Notes under the pieces: generated by a model
What the model was told of the DNA's origin: nothing
Seen by the model: the letters and a program-made list of their open reading frames with translations, nothing else
The model's database searches: none
Translations under genes and position numbers: made by a program
Origin: Tissierella sp.
GTDB taxonomy: Bacteria > Bacillota > Clostridia > Tissierellales > Tissierellaceae
Direction of reading: 5' to 3'
Assembly (NCBI RefSeq): GCF_031460495.1
Contig: NZ_JAVKTS010000001.1
Coordinates: forward strand, 496,001-560,000
Length of the DNA: 64,000 bases
In this document: positions 51,647 through 61,186 of the stretch, piece after piece
Numbering within the stretch: position 1 is the stretch's first letter
Layout of the letters: the number at the start of each line of letters is the position of its first letter

Positions 51647-52930
51647 CTAAGATTTCATCAACAATATTTCAGGGTCAGATAAAAGCTGGGATAATAGATT
51701 TAGGAAACGAGCTCCACTGGCACCATCAATTATTCTGTGATCATAGGAAAGGGATAAAGGTAGAACCTTAGCGATTACTATTTCATCATCTTTCACTATA
51801 GGTTTTTTAACAATACGACCCATACCCAAGATTGCTGACTCTGGATAGTTAATAATTGGGATTCCAAACAGTCCTCCAATAGAGCCAAAATTAGTAATAG
51901 TAAAAGTACTGCCCTTTAGCTCATGAAGTTCAGATTTATTATTTTTAGCACGACTAGTTAAATCTTCAATTTCCTTGGCAATATGAACTATACTCTTCTT
52001 ATCCGCATCTCTAAGGACCGGCACCATCAGACCTCTATCAGTATCAGTAGCTATACCTATATGATAAAAGTGTTTTAGTAATAGTTCCTGATTTTCCATA
52101 TCATAGGATGAATTAAATTCAGGATATTCTTTTAATATATTGATAACGGCTTTGATAATGAAAGGTAAATAGGTTAAATTAACATCCTCAGTCTTCAACC
52201 TATCCTTATATTTATTTCTAAACTCATCAAGTGCAGTTACATCTATTTCATCCATTGCTGTTGTATGAGGTATGGTAAATCTAGATACTACCATTTGCTC
52301 TGCTATGGTCTTTCGAATTCTAGTAAGTGGAATTCTCTCAATTCTTTCACTATCACTGTATACAATACTATCGCTAGAGATTTCAGCTGCTTTTACCTGT
52401 TGGATAGGCTGACTAGTTTCCTTAGTTTTGTTTATATCTTCTTTCATCACTCTACCATTCGGGCCAGTGCCTTGGACTGTCCTTATATCAACATTTAAGT
52501 CTTTAGCTAATTGCCGAGCAACTGGAGTAGCCAGGACTTTTTTAGCTTCATCTGATTCTTTAGATGAAGTAATCATACCCTCTGTACTAGCTGGAATTAA
52601 TTCTGAAGAAGCTATTACTTCACCTACTACACCAGCAGTTTCTTCCTCTACTACTTCTTGCTCCTCAGGAGCTTGAGAATTTTCAGATTCTCCACCAATG
52701 CTGATAGTGATAAATACTTGCTCTACTTCAATTGTATCTCCTTCTTCAAACTTCAACTCTAAGACTTTACCTGTCCTTGGAGATGGTATTTCTGTTGTGA
52801 CTTTATCTGTTTCAACTTCTGCTAGAGATTGACCTTCCTCTATATCTTCACCTTCATGAACTAACCATTTCATTAAGGTTCCTTCTCTTATACCTTCACC
52901 TATATCTGGAAAACGAAATTCATATTTCAT
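51647..52930 (-). CDS. pdhC: Dihydrolipoamide acyltransferase (E2)
   Basis: 427 residues. One lipoyl domain (~1-78) with the lipoyl lysine in ETDKVTTEI (Lys43), an acidic/alanine linker, a peripheral subunit-binding domain (~128-165: ATPVARQLAKDLNVDI ... GPNGRVMKEDI) and the catalytic acyltransferase core (~195-427) ending in SYDHRIIDGASGARF, the HxxxDG active site. It forms the core of the 2-oxo-acid dehydrogenase complex. The operon order and the E1 sequences favour pyruvate, but branched-chain 2-oxo acids are possible. GAGGAGG precedes the ATG. Confidence 0.9.
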   Translation of the reverse strand: MKYEFRFPDIGEGIREGTLMKWLVHEGEDIEEGQSLAEVETDKVTTEIPSPRTGKVLELKFEEGDTIEVEQVFITISIGGESENSQAPEEQEVVEEETAGVVGEVIASSELIPASTEGMITSSKESDEAKKVLATPVARQLAKDLNVDIRTVQGTGPNGRVMKEDINKTKETSQPIQQVKAAEISSDSIVYSDSERIERIPLTRIRKTIAEQMVVSRFTIPHTTAMDEIDVTALDEFRNKYKDRLKTEDVNLTYLPFIIKAVINILKEYPEFNSSYDMENQELLLKHFYHIGIATDTDRGLMVPVLRDADKKSIVHIAKEIEDLTSRAKNNKSELHELKGSTFTITNFGSIGGLFGIPIINYPESAILGMGRIVKKPIVKDDEIVIAKVLPLSLSYDHRIIDGASGARFLNLLSQLLSDPEILLMKS

Positions 52931-52949
52931 AGTAATCTATCCTCCTCAA

Positions 52950-53930
52950 TTAAAACTTAACTACATCTTCAATGGTTTTTGCAATTCTTTCAGGAGATGG
53001 AATATAGTGCTTTTCTCCCCTTGGTAATGGAAATATAGTATCAAAACCAGTTACCCTAGTTGGAGGAGCTTCCAAATACAAGAAAGCCTTTTCATTAATA
53101 ATAGATACGATTTCTGCGCCAACACCAAAGGACTTAGGTGCTTCATGAACTACTATTGCTCTACCAGTCTTTTTAACTGATTCAATGATTGTATCCCTAT
53201 CCATAGGTGAAATAGTACGCAGATCAATTATTTCAGGGATAATTCCCTTAGACTTCACCATTTCACTAGCTTTTTGCACATCCCTAACCATAGCACCCCA
53301 AGTTATAATAGTCACATCTTTACCTTCTTCTACAATTTTTGCTTTCCCAATAGGAAGTACATAGGCTTCCTCTGGAATATCTTGTTTGAATGCCCTATAG
53401 ATACGCTTTGGTTCTAAAAACAATACAGGGTCAGGGTCCCTAATGGCAGCTATAAGAAGTCCCTTTGCATCATAAGGAGTAGAAGGTATAACTACCTTTA
53501 GACCTGGTATATGAGCATAAATTGCTTCTGTACTTTCTGAATGATGTTCCAATGCACGAATGCCTCCACCATAAGGAGCACGAATAACCATAGGAAGTGT
53601 AATTCCACCTCTAGTACGATTACGCATCCTAGAAACATGAGATATTATTTGATTAAAAGCAGGATATGAGAATCCCATGAATTGCATTTCGACTACAGGC
53701 TTTAGCCCATTGATAGCCATACCTACTCCAGTACCTACGATTGCAGATTCAGCAAGGGGTGTATCAAATGCCCTTTCTTTTCCGAACTTTTCTTGTAGTC
53801 CAACAGTAGCTCTAAAAACTCCACCCTCAAGACCAACATCTTCACCGTAAACAATTACAGTTTTATCATTTTCCATTTCATTCATTAAAGCTTGGTTCAC
53901 AGCCTGAACTATATTTAATTTATTTGACAT
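52950..53930 (-). CDS. pdhB: 2-oxo-acid dehydrogenase E1 beta subunit (pyruvate dehydrogenase type)
   Basis: 326 residues, typical length. Seen: VYGEDVGLEGGVFRAT, the thiamine-diphosphate glutamate region DTPLAESAIVGTGVGMAI, QFMGFSYPAFNQI, VRAPYGGGIRALEHHSES-like region (in parts) and LEPKRIYR. With E1 alpha it decarboxylates the 2-oxo acid and transfers the acyl group to E2 lipoate. It is 3 bases after E1 alpha and 20 bases before E2, with GGGGGTAA before the ATG. Confidence 0.92.
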   Translation of the reverse strand: MSNKLNIVQAVNQALMNEMENDKTVIVYGEDVGLEGGVFRATVGLQEKFGKERAFDTPLAESAIVGTGVGMAINGLKPVVEMQFMGFSYPAFNQIISHVSRMRNRTRGGITLPMVIRAPYGGGIRALEHHSESTEAIYAHIPGLKVVIPSTPYDAKGLLIAAIRDPDPVLFLEPKRIYRAFKQDIPEEAYVLPIGKAKIVEEGKDVTIITWGAMVRDVQKASEMVKSKGIIPEIIDLRTISPMDRDTIIESVKKTGRAIVVHEAPKSFGVGAEIVSIINEKAFLYLEAPPTRVTGFDTIFPLPRGEKHYIPSPERIAKTIEDVVKF

Positions 53931-53932
53931 AA

Positions 53933-55015
53933 TTATTTACCCCCTTCCAAAAAAGCTTTATACTCGTTAAGTTGTTCCTCTAAAACTGGAGGCATACTTG
54001 CATAATGATACTTGAAAATATCTTCAATTGCAGTATCAGATTTATCTTCAATTTCTTCGAAAGTAGACATTACCTCTACTTCTAGTTCCTTTTTAGTTTT
54101 TTCATCCCATTCCTCAGTTAATATATTTTTAGCTAATAGATATTTTTTAAATCTTAGTATTGGATCTTTTTCCTTCCATTCTTCTACTTCGGAGTCATCT
54201 CTATAAATAGTAGGGTCATCGGAAGTTGTATGAGCTCCTAATCTATAGGTAAAGGCTTCAATCAAGGAAGGACCTTCACCATTTCTTGCTCTATCTATAG
54301 CATTCTTTGTAGCGGAATACATGGCAAATATATCATTGCCATCTACGACTATGCCTGGCATATCATAAGAAATAGATTTTTGCGCAAGGGTCTTACTTGT
54401 TGTTTGTTCCTTTCGAGAAACTGAAATAGCATATTGATTATTTTGAATAATAAATACTACTGGAGCTTTAAATACAGCAGCAAAATTTAAAGCCTCGTGG
54501 AAATCACCTTGAGAAGTACCACCATCTCCCACATAAGCAACTACCACATTGTTTTCTCCCTTGATATTGTTTGCCATACCAATTCCTGCAGCATGTTGAA
54601 ATTGAGATGCAATAGGGACAGATACTGGAAGTACCTTTACACCTTCAGGCATATGGCTTCCCCATTCATTACCATACCAATATAGATAAATATTTTTAAG
54701 GGGAACCCCCTTAACTAGCCAAGCTCCTAATTCTCTAAAAGAAGGAACCAACCAATCATCCTTTTCCATAGCATAAGCACTACCCACTTGGGTAGCTTCT
54801 TGACCTGTATTTGGAGCATAAGTCAGCATTCGTCCTTGTCTTTGGTAGGATAATGCTTTTTCATCTATAGTTCGTGTATATAACATAGTCTTGTAGAGAT
54901 ACAACAATTCATCATCTGAAAGAGATGGAAGCTCTTCTTCTCTTATTATTTCACCATTAATATCTAAAATATTGTAATGCTTTCCTTCTAGAGGATTGTA
55001 ATCTTCAAATCTCAT
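53933..55015 (-). CDS. pdhA: 2-oxo-acid dehydrogenase E1 alpha subunit (pyruvate dehydrogenase type)
   Basis: 360 residues. Thiamine-diphosphate domain with the GDGGTSQGDFHEALNFAAVFKAP motif (in parts) and NNQYAISV (metal/ThDP site), plus the YRLGAHTTSDDPTIYR loop that carries the conserved histidine and arginine. The N-terminal stretch ILDINGEII ... LSDDELLYLYKTMLYTRTIDEKA resembles Bacillus PdhA more than acetoin enzymes, so pyruvate is the likeliest substrate. First gene of the operon with AAAGGAGG before the ATG. Anaerobes usually rely on pyruvate:ferredoxin oxidoreductase, so this complex is notable. Confidence 0.9.
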   Translation of the reverse strand: MRFEDYNPLEGKHYNILDINGEIIREEELPSLSDDELLYLYKTMLYTRTIDEKALSYQRQGRMLTYAPNTGQEATQVGSAYAMEKDDWLVPSFRELGAWLVKGVPLKNIYLYWYGNEWGSHMPEGVKVLPVSVPIASQFQHAAGIGMANNIKGENNVVVAYVGDGGTSQGDFHEALNFAAVFKAPVVFIIQNNQYAISVSRKEQTTSKTLAQKSISYDMPGIVVDGNDIFAMYSATKNAIDRARNGEGPSLIEAFTYRLGAHTTSDDPTIYRDDSEVEEWKEKDPILRFKKYLLAKNILTEEWDEKTKKELEVEVMSTFEEIEDKSDTAIEDIFKYHYASMPPVLEEQLNEYKAFLEGGK

Positions 55016-55035
55016 TTTTTTGCCTCCTTTATATT

Positions 55036-55076
55036 TATAATATACAGTATATTAATCTAATTGATAATTGTTATCA
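55036..55076 (-). promoter_or_regulatory. Promoter region of the dehydrogenase operon with a Fur-family-like box
   Basis: TGATAAT-T-GTTATCA (55062-55076) is a 7-1-7 inverted repeat with one mismatched pair, the shape of Fur/PerR/Zur boxes. On the minus strand it covers the expected -35 of a promoter whose -10 (TATACT) lies near 55044-55049. That -10 is part of ATATACAGTATAT, identical to half of the operator at 12509-12521. Confidence 0.4.
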
Positions 55077-55165
55077 TTTGTATTATATATAATACCCAAA
55101 TATGATAATCTAAACATAAGGACATACTGTTATTTAATAATTAATATAGAAATATTTGCAGAATA

Positions 55166-55195
55166 TTACAATTATTTGTCATGATGGGGTATAAT
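55166..55195 (+). promoter_or_regulatory. Promoter of the chemoreceptor gene
   Basis: TTACAA, 18-base spacer, TATAAT (55190-55195), 34 bases upstream of the ATG at 55229. Confidence 0.45.
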
Positions 55196-55228
55196 GGAAC
55201 AAACATCAAAATAATAGGGGGTAGGACT

Positions 55229-56983
55229 ATGCACAAGATCAGTGGATCCATCAAAAACAAGATATTATTAATGACTACTATGGTCTTAGTTGTATCGAAC
55301 ATTGCTATTGGACTTTTAGGCTACAACACTTCAAAACAACAGTTGAATGAGAAAGGAGAAATTATTCTCCAAAATGCAGTGGAAACTGCTATTCAAATGA
55401 TTGATTTAGCAGAACAAGGTGTTAAGAAGGGAACTTTTACATTGGATCAAGCACAGGAAATGGTAAAGGAATACTTGCTTGGTGAAATGAAGGAGGACGG
55501 TATCCGACCAATAAATTCACCTTTAGATTTAGGAGAATCTGGTTATTTTGTAGTATATAGTCAGGAAGGTGTTGAAATAGCACATCCAAGTTTAGAAGGG
55601 AAAAATGTTTGGGATGTAACAGATAAGGCTGGGACTGGTGTTTTTCTTGTGCAAGATAGTATCCAAAAGGCTAAAGATGGTGGGGGTTTCACATATTATG
55701 ATTGGTTCCTACCTCATAGTGAAAATATAGGGAAAAAGATTGTATTTAATAAATTAGATCCAAATTGGGGATGGGTTGTTACAGCTGGAAGTTATGAGAT
55801 GGACTTCAACAAGGGTGCTGTAAATGTCCTTAAATATACAAGCGCAGGTGTATTGATCTTCCTAGTATTAGTAATCATAGTAATGTATAATTTCTCCAAT
55901 AGAATGGGTAAGGCATTAGAAGGAGTCACAAAGCGTGCAGATAATATTGCAAATCTGGATGTGACTGAGGATATTCCACATGTTTTAACTAATAGGAAGG
56001 ATGAAATTGGATCTTTGGCCAATTCATTCCAAAGAATTCTAGATAATCTCAGAATCTTTTCAAGACAGATATCCGAATCAGCAATACATCTTGCATCATC
56101 ATCCAATGAACTTACTATATCTAGTGAACAATCTGCCATAGCAGCTGATGAAGTAGCAAGAGCTATTGAAGAAATCGCTAAAGGTGCAACTCATCAAGCA
56201 CTGGATACAGAAAAGGGAGCAAAGCATATAGCTGATTTAGGTGGATTGGTGGAGAAAAATGAAGACTATCTAAAACAACTTAATGATTCAACTATTGAAG
56301 TTGGCAAGCTAAAGGATGAAGGATTTGAAACCCTTGGAGAATTAATGCAGGCAACGGAATCTAGTAATGATGCAACAATGGAAATTCAAAATGTAATCGA
56401 TAGTACCAATGAAAGTGCAGAAAAAATAGAAAATGCCAGCAATATGATTCGAAGCATAGCTGAACAAACTAACTTACTAGCTCTAAATGCAGCAATTGAA
56501 GCAGCTAGAGCTGGGGAAGCAGGAAGAGGATTTGCAGTAGTAGCGGATGAAATAAGAAAATTAGCAGAGCAATCTAATGGTTTCACTGAAGAGATTACGG
56601 AGATTATAACAGATTTAAATAACAAGATAAGTCAAGCTGTAACAACGATGAAAGAAGTATCAGAGATTTCAAAATTACAAAATCAAAGTGTAGAACAAAC
56701 CAATGATAAGTTTATTGGGATTTCAAAAGCAATTGAAAGCATGAATAAAGTAATAGATCTTATCAATAAATCTGGACAGGAAATGATAAACAAGAAGGAT
56801 GTTATCGTTGAGATAATATACAACTTATCATCTATATCTCAGGAAAATGCAGCAGGAACAGAGGAAGCATCTGCATCAGTAGAAGAACAGACAGCAACCA
56901 TGATGGAAATAGCTAATTCAAGTGAAATCTTAGCTGGACTAGCTAACGAAATGCAGGAAGCCATATCTAAATTTAAAGCTTAG
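55229..56983 (+). CDS. Methyl-accepting chemotaxis protein with single Cache domain
   Basis: 584 residues. Membrane helix ~10-30, extracellular single-Cache (sCache_2-like) domain ~35-200 ([20 protein letters not shown] ... [18 protein letters not shown]), second helix ~208-228, HAMP ~230-285, and a cytoplasmic signalling coiled coil with the highly conserved tip [20 protein letters not shown] (~411-430). sCache_2 domains often bind short carboxylates such as acetate or propionate (family knowledge). The start is the ATG at 55229 behind GGGGGTAGG. Upstream in-frame ATGs fall before the -10. No che genes are next to it, so it is an orphan receptor. Confidence 0.93.
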   Translation: MHKISGSIKNKILLMTTMVLVVSNIAIGLLGYNTSKQQLNEKGEIILQNAVETAIQMIDLAEQGVKKGTFTLDQAQEMVKEYLLGEMKEDGIRPINSPLDLGESGYFVVYSQEGVEIAHPSLEGKNVWDVTDKAGTGVFLVQDSIQKAKDGGGFTYYDWFLPHSENIGKKIVFNKLDPNWGWVVTAGSYEMDFNKGAVNVLKYTSAGVLIFLVLVIIVMYNFSNRMGKALEGVTKRADNIANLDVTEDIPHVLTNRKDEIGSLANSFQRILDNLRIFSRQISESAIHLASSSNELTISSEQSAIAADEVARAIEEIAKGATHQALDTEKGAKHIADLGGLVEKNEDYLKQLNDSTIEVGKLKDEGFETLGELMQATESSNDATMEIQNVIDSTNESAEKIENASNMIRSIAEQTNLLALNAAIEAARAGEAGRGFAVVADEIRKLAEQSNGFTEEITEIITDLNNKISQAVTTMKEVSEISKLQNQSVEQTNDKFIGISKAIESMNKVIDLINKSGQEMINKKDVIVEIIYNLSSISQENAAGTEEASASVEEQTATMMEIANSSEILAGLANEMQEAISKFKA

Positions 56984-57006
56984 TGAAATGCAAAGAATTT
57001 ATAGCC

Positions 57007-57035
57007 TTGATACATTCTTAACAATAGGGTATAAT
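57007..57035 (+). promoter_or_regulatory. Consensus-like promoter of the 57089 gene
   Basis: TTGATA, 17-base spacer, TATAAT. Shows that the small gene downstream is a separate transcription unit. Confidence 0.6.
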
Positions 57036-57088
57036 TATTTTAAGACATAACCTAATTAAAAGCTATAATAGAATATGGGGGGATTGGA

Positions 57089-57448
57089 ATGTTTAAGAGA
57101 GAAGAATCTCAAGAATCAAAGTACAAAGTATTACTAGTAGCTTATAAAGACTTAGGGGAGGATATGGAGAAAGAATTACTTTATCATTTTATATCCAATA
57201 TTAGAAATAGAGAAGAAATAGATGGATCTTCATCTAGCAGTGATAAGAGTGCTTCTGGTTTATCATTTAGGACTAGTCTATATCATAATTGGTTCAAAAA
57301 TATTATTTTAGAAAAACTAAACCATGGATATAAGTTAGGTATTGTTGAAATACCTAAGTCATATGGTAATAGTGATGAAATAAAATTAAAAGAACTGGAT
57401 GAAAAGTTCGGAGATAATATTGAGATAGTAGCAACGGAAGAATTATAA
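57089..57448 (+). CDS. Hypothetical protein (119 residues)
   Basis: Soluble, charged, with a serine-rich centre (DGSSSSSDKSASG, ~50-62). The first half (KVLLVAYKDLGEDMEKELLYHF) and the end (YKLGIVEIPKSYGNSDE, FGDNIEIVATEEL) alternate strands and helices like a small alpha/beta protein. I recognise no family or catalytic motif. It has its own strong promoter, a good ribosome site (GGGGGG) and a perfect terminator, so it is a real gene. Its neighbours, a chemoreceptor and an azoreductase, give no clue. Confidence 0.75.
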   Translation: MFKREESQESKYKVLLVAYKDLGEDMEKELLYHFISNIRNREEIDGSSSSSDKSASGLSFRTSLYHNWFKNIILEKLNHGYKLGIVEIPKSYGNSDEIKLKELDEKFGDNIEIVATEEL

Positions 57449-57518
57449 AACAAATGCACGATTGTTTGATGATAGTAATAAATTTTAGTATGATGTAAAT
57501 CAATTGTTAGAGATACAA

Positions 57519-57568
57519 TAATCACAAAGTACATAGTTTAAACCATGTACTTTGTGATTATGTTTTTA
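57519..57568. terminator. Strong hairpin terminator between 57089 gene and azoreductase
   Basis: A perfect 16-bp stem TAATCACAAAGTACAT / ATGTACTTTGTGATTA with a 10-base loop, then TGTTTTT. Confidence 0.82.
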
Positions 57569-57595
57569 GAAGGACTCATTGTTAGAAAAGATTAA

Positions 57596-58201
57596 CTAGA
57601 AATTCCTTGCTAATTCCTTAGCTTCTTTAATAGCATTGTTGACAATTTCATCAACATTATTACCTGTAGAGTCTAATCCATCTGCAGCTATTGTAGTAAA
57701 ATCTGTAATGCCTAAAAAACCAAAAATGGTTCTTAAGTATCTATCTCCCATTTCATATGCTGAATATGGTTCCGCAGAATAACTTCCCCCTCTTGAGGCA
57801 ATATTAATTGCCTTTTTTCCTGTACATAAACCAACTGGACCCTCAGAGGTATATTTGAATGTAATACCAGTTACACAGATATAGTCAACATATGCCTTTA
57901 AGATTGCAGGAATGCTTAAATTCCACATAGGCTCTGCAATTACATATTTATCGACTTCGGCAAATTGATATGCATATTTTAGAATTGGATGATTTCTACT
58001 CTCAGTTGTTTTAGGTCCAAAAACTGTATTTATATCATCTGCGGATAATAACTCTATATTTTCTTTATATAAATCAAGAGTTATTATTGTATCATCAGGA
58101 TGATTCTCTTTATATGCTTCAATAAAACTATCAGAAACTTTAAATGTTCTTGAGGCACCTTCAGGTTTTGCATTGGCTTTAATATAAAGTATCTTACTCA
58201 T
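57596..58201 (-). CDS. azoR: FMN-dependent NADH-azoreductase
   Basis: 201 residues, flavodoxin-like fold of the NQO/AzoR family. Seen: the FMN phosphate loop AKPEGASRTFKVSD near the N-terminus, AEPMWNLSIPAILKAYVDY (in parts; FMN isoalloxazine loop) and ASRGGSYS (third FMN contact). Reduces azo bonds and quinones by two electrons, probably protecting against quinone or thiol stress. Normal length. GGAGG lies before the ATG. Monocistronic and divergent from the GNAT gene. Confidence 0.92.
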   Translation of the reverse strand: MSKILYIKANAKPEGASRTFKVSDSFIEAYKENHPDDTIITLDLYKENIELLSADDINTVFGPKTTESRNHPILKYAYQFAEVDKYVIAEPMWNLSIPAILKAYVDYICVTGITFKYTSEGPVGLCTGKKAINIASRGGSYSAEPYSAYEMGDRYLRTIFGFLGITDFTTIAADGLDSTGNNVDEIVNNAIKEAKELARNF

Positions 58202-58357
58202 GTATTTTCCTCCAATTGTTTTTTGAATTAATATATCCTATCTCTAATTAGAATATCCAGATTAGAATAAATTATATCAATATTCGTAATTTGGATTTAC
58301 AAATGGTTTAATTATGTATTACAATATTTCTAGTACATCAAATAGGAGTGTTAGAAT

Positions 58358-59128
58358 ATGATTAGAGAGATTCTGCCAAATGAATACTATTCCGTTAAGA
58401 AATTTGTGGAAAAAGATATTGCAAGAAATTATTTTATTCTCCTAGGACTAACAAGCAAAAAGCAAGTTTATGATAAAATCTACGGAGAATATAGAAAAGA
58501 TGAATTAATTGCTGTATTATTTCGAAGAAAGAGTGGAGTTCTACAATTTTTTGCTCCAGAAGAATTTGATATTGATGGTTTTGAAAACTTGATTTCCACT
58601 TTAGAATATGATGCATTAATAGGTCCCAAATCATATTGTCACAAATTTTTAGATAAAGGTTTGTTTACATCTATAAAAGATGGGGCTTATATATCTAAAT
58701 TAGACAAGGACTATATAATGAAGCCTATACAGATTAAATATAAAATGAGAGATATAGATGTAGATGATTTAGATAAAATAGTAGAACTATATAAAGAAGT
58801 ATTTCAAAGCTTTAGCCCAAGAGAAGTAATGGAAGAAAAGTTAAACAACAATCGTGGACGAGGAGTTTGCATCGAAGAAGATGGAGAAATTATATCGGTG
58901 GCACAGACTGATTTTGAAATAAAGGATACAGCAGTCATTGTAGGAGTAGCTACTAATAGGGACTATAGATGTAAAGGATTAGCTACACAATGTCTACAAT
59001 CACTATGTAGCATTTTACTCAAAGAAGGAAAGGATTTATATCTTCAGTATGATAATCTTGAAGCAGGGAAGATATATGAGAAACTAGGTTTTGTAAATAT
59101 TGATCAAGTAATACATTATAGGAAATGA
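58358..59128 (+). CDS. GNAT family N-acetyltransferase
   Basis: 256 residues. The C-terminal half (~125-255) is a GNAT domain: GVATNRDYRCKGLATQCLQSLC matches motif A (Q/RxxGxG/A acetyl-CoA loop) and LYLQYDNLEAGKIYEKLGF matches motif B. The N-terminal half (~1-120) is a degenerate GNAT-like or unknown domain. The two-part layout resembles FR47-like/YjdJ-type acetyltransferases. The substrate is unknown. AGGAGTG lies before the ATG. It ends at a bidirectional terminator. Confidence 0.88.
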   Translation: MIREILPNEYYSVKKFVEKDIARNYFILLGLTSKKQVYDKIYGEYRKDELIAVLFRRKSGVLQFFAPEEFDIDGFENLISTLEYDALIGPKSYCHKFLDKGLFTSIKDGAYISKLDKDYIMKPIQIKYKMRDIDVDDLDKIVELYKEVFQSFSPREVMEEKLNNNRGRGVCIEEDGEIISVAQTDFEIKDTAVIVGVATNRDYRCKGLATQCLQSLCSILLKEGKDLYLQYDNLEAGKIYEKLGFVNIDQVIHYRK

Positions 59129-59161
59129 AAATATATTACCAAATTTTTAATCCCTAATATA

Positions 59162-59202
59162 AAATTGCTACACAACTATTTAGCTGTGTAGCAATTTTTT
59201 TA
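59162..59202. terminator. Bidirectional terminator, GNAT versus D,D-carboxypeptidase
   Basis: AAATTGCTACACA / TGTGTAGCAATTT, 13-bp stem with a 10-base loop and A/T tails. Confidence 0.88.
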
Positions 59203-60687
59203 TACACTATATATCTTTACTGCCCGTATATCACTATCCCATTCAATTTCCATGCCCAAAGCTTCTGCTATAAATCTAGCGGGGACCATGGCGTTTCCTT
59301 GGATTACTTGAGGAGCTATATCTAAAGTGACAAACTTATTATTAATAATAGCTATTTTGCTATCAACAATTAACTTAAACCTTATATTATCCTTCTCGCA
59401 AATAATAGCCTTGTTTGATTGATCCCACTCTATATTTACTCCAAGATGTTCAGCGATTAACCTTAGAGGCACTAGTGTGGACCCATCCTTAACCATTGGA
59501 ATAGCTTGATCGAAGATTATAGGATTGTCATCTATATAAACAGAAATGCCTCTATTGGCTATTAAAGAGATTTCTGTCTCTGTTCCATCTTTAAGTCTTA
59601 AAATAGATTGTATCTCTCCACTATTTAAGATATCTTTATTAAAATCAAAATTTTGAAATATGACTTCTTTATTTTTGGCTATATCTGTATTTTTCGGCGA
59701 TAAAATTGAAAGTGTATCTTTAGCAAGAAATTCAATTGGTATATATTCATCAGATGTGATTTGATAATAACTTAAGACTTCTCCTTTTTCTAGAACTTCT
59801 TGTGTATAAAAGTTATTTAGACCAAAGTCTATTATTTTTTTACTATCATCAGATCTTTCTTTCTTAGATTTTCCACCTAATACTACTGCAATAAGTCTGT
59901 TTTTTTCTGAATCCTTTACCTTAGATGTAGAAACTAAGCAATATCCTGCTAAGTCGGTATAGCCTGTTTTCAATCCATCTATAAAAGAAGTTGTTTCTAA
60001 CAATTCATTTGTATTTTTTTTAGAAAAGTTCTTATATGTTCCATTAAATTGCTTCTGACTAGTAATTTCCAATAAAGAATCCCCATATCTGTCCAATGTA
60101 TATTTAGTTAACATTGCTAGGTCTTTAGCTGATATTTTATTTTGATCCTTATTTTTTAATGGCATTCCATTAGGATTTACAAAGTATGCACTCATTAGCC
60201 CTAGAGATTTTGCTTTATCATTCATTTTAATACAAAAATTCTCCACAGTATCTCCTATGTACTCTGCTAATACAAGAGCTGAATCATTAGCTGAAATTAT
60301 CATCATAGAACTTAAAAGTTCATTTACTGACAAAACATCATTTTCTTTTAAGTTGTAAGATGTTCCTCCAGCACTTGTAGCATTTTTGCTGACCTTTACC
60401 TTATCATCTAATCTAATACTACCATTTTCTACTGCTTCCATAACTAATAGGTAAGTCATTATCTTTGAGGTACTTGCCATTGGTCTTTGAACATCCATAT
60501 TTTTTTGATAGAGAATCTTGCCAGTCTTTGACTCTATTAAAATGGCAGAAGGTGAAGATATACTTAAGCTATAAGCATAAGAGTAATTAATTGAAAAAAG
60601 CAAAATCATAATAACTATCAAAGAATTAATAATCCTCTTTTGTTTATTAGCTGTACATCGAGTTAAGAACATTTCATATTTTGTCAT
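59200..60687 (-). CDS. D-alanyl-D-alanine carboxypeptidase with C-terminal stalk domain
   Basis: 495 residues. N-terminal membrane/signal segment (~20-38). Penicillin-binding S11 domain ~40-285 with the three active-site motifs STSK (72-75, nucleophile Ser72), SAND (S-x-N, ~125-128) and LKTGYTDLAG (KTG, ~230). Residues ~290-375 form a DacF/PBP5-type C-terminal domain. Residues ~380-495 form a copper-amine-oxidase-N/stalk repeat (VPLRLIAEHLGVNIEWDQ ... VPARFIAEALGMEIEWDS). It trims the terminal D-Ala of peptidoglycan. The stalk probably binds the wall. The ATG at 60687 lies behind GAGGTG. Confidence 0.91.
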   Translation of the reverse strand: MTKYEMFLTRCTANKQKRIINSLIVIMILLFSINYSYAYSLSISSPSAILIESKTGKILYQKNMDVQRPMASTSKIMTYLLVMEAVENGSIRLDDKVKVSKNATSAGGTSYNLKENDVLSVNELLSSMMIISANDSALVLAEYIGDTVENFCIKMNDKAKSLGLMSAYFVNPNGMPLKNKDQNKISAKDLAMLTKYTLDRYGDSLLEITSQKQFNGTYKNFSKKNTNELLETTSFIDGLKTGYTDLAGYCLVSTSKVKDSEKNRLIAVVLGGKSKKERSDDSKKIIDFGLNNFYTQEVLEKGEVLSYYQITSDEYIPIEFLAKDTLSILSPKNTDIAKNKEVIFQNFDFNKDILNSGEIQSILRLKDGTETEISLIANRGISVYIDDNPIIFDQAIPMVKDGSTLVPLRLIAEHLGVNIEWDQSNKAIICEKDNIRFKLIVDSKIAIINNKFVTLDIAPQVIQGNAMVPARFIAEALGMEIEWDSDIRAVKIYSV

Positions 60688-60855
60688 GAATTTCAACACC
60701 TCATTTTAATTATGTAATTTATGAAATAGTGATTAAATCACTTCATAGATAACATCATACCATAAAAAAACTGACAAATCATAGTAAATGGGTAATTATT
60801 GAGTTTTGCTATTATTATAATTATCATGAAGTCATTATTTTTCATGATAATACAG

Positions 60856-60887
60856 TTGACAAAAAGTATATACGAGTATATACTTTT
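60856..60887 (+). promoter_or_regulatory. MazEF promoter with perfect inverted-repeat operator
   Basis: TTGACA (60856-60861), 17-base spacer, TATACT (60879-60884). A perfect palindrome AAAAGTATATA-CGAG-TATATACTTTT (60862-60887) fills the spacer and the -10. It is the expected autoregulatory site for the MazE antitoxin or MazEF complex. Confidence 0.82.
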
Positions 60888-60923
60888 ATTAAGGGATAGT
60901 AAAATGAAATAGAGGTGATTTTA

Positions 60924-61181
60924 ATGGATATCAATTTAGTTAAATGGGGTAATAGTGCAGCTATTCGTATACCTAAGAAGGTATTAGATGAATTGAATAT
61001 TGATAGTAGCAATATAGAAGATATAAGTTTTAATGTAGATATAGATGGAGATAAATTATTATTAATTAAGAAGCAAAATAAAACAAAATTTGAGCTATTA
61101 GTTGAGCAATCTAAAGGTGAAATATTAAATCCAATAACAGAAATCGATTGGGGGAATCCAGTTGGAAAAGAAGAGTGGTAA
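60924..61181 (+). CDS. mazE: MazE-type antitoxin (AbrB/SpoVT fold)
   Basis: 85 residues. The N-terminal swapped-hairpin domain is clear: INLVKWGNSAAIRIPKKVLDEL, where WGNSxAIRIPK is the MazE DNA-binding signature. The C-terminal tail (~50-85), ending ILNPITEIDWGNPVGKEEW, is the kind of extended segment that wraps and blocks the toxin. The start is the ATG at 60924 behind AGAGGTG. The toxin gene begins 5 bases after the stop. It is likely to bind the palindrome at 60862-60887 and repress the pair. Confidence 0.93.
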   Translation: MDINLVKWGNSAAIRIPKKVLDELNIDSSNIEDISFNVDIDGDKLLLIKKQNKTKFELLVEQSKGEILNPITEIDWGNPVGKEEW

Positions 61182-61186
61182 TAGAT

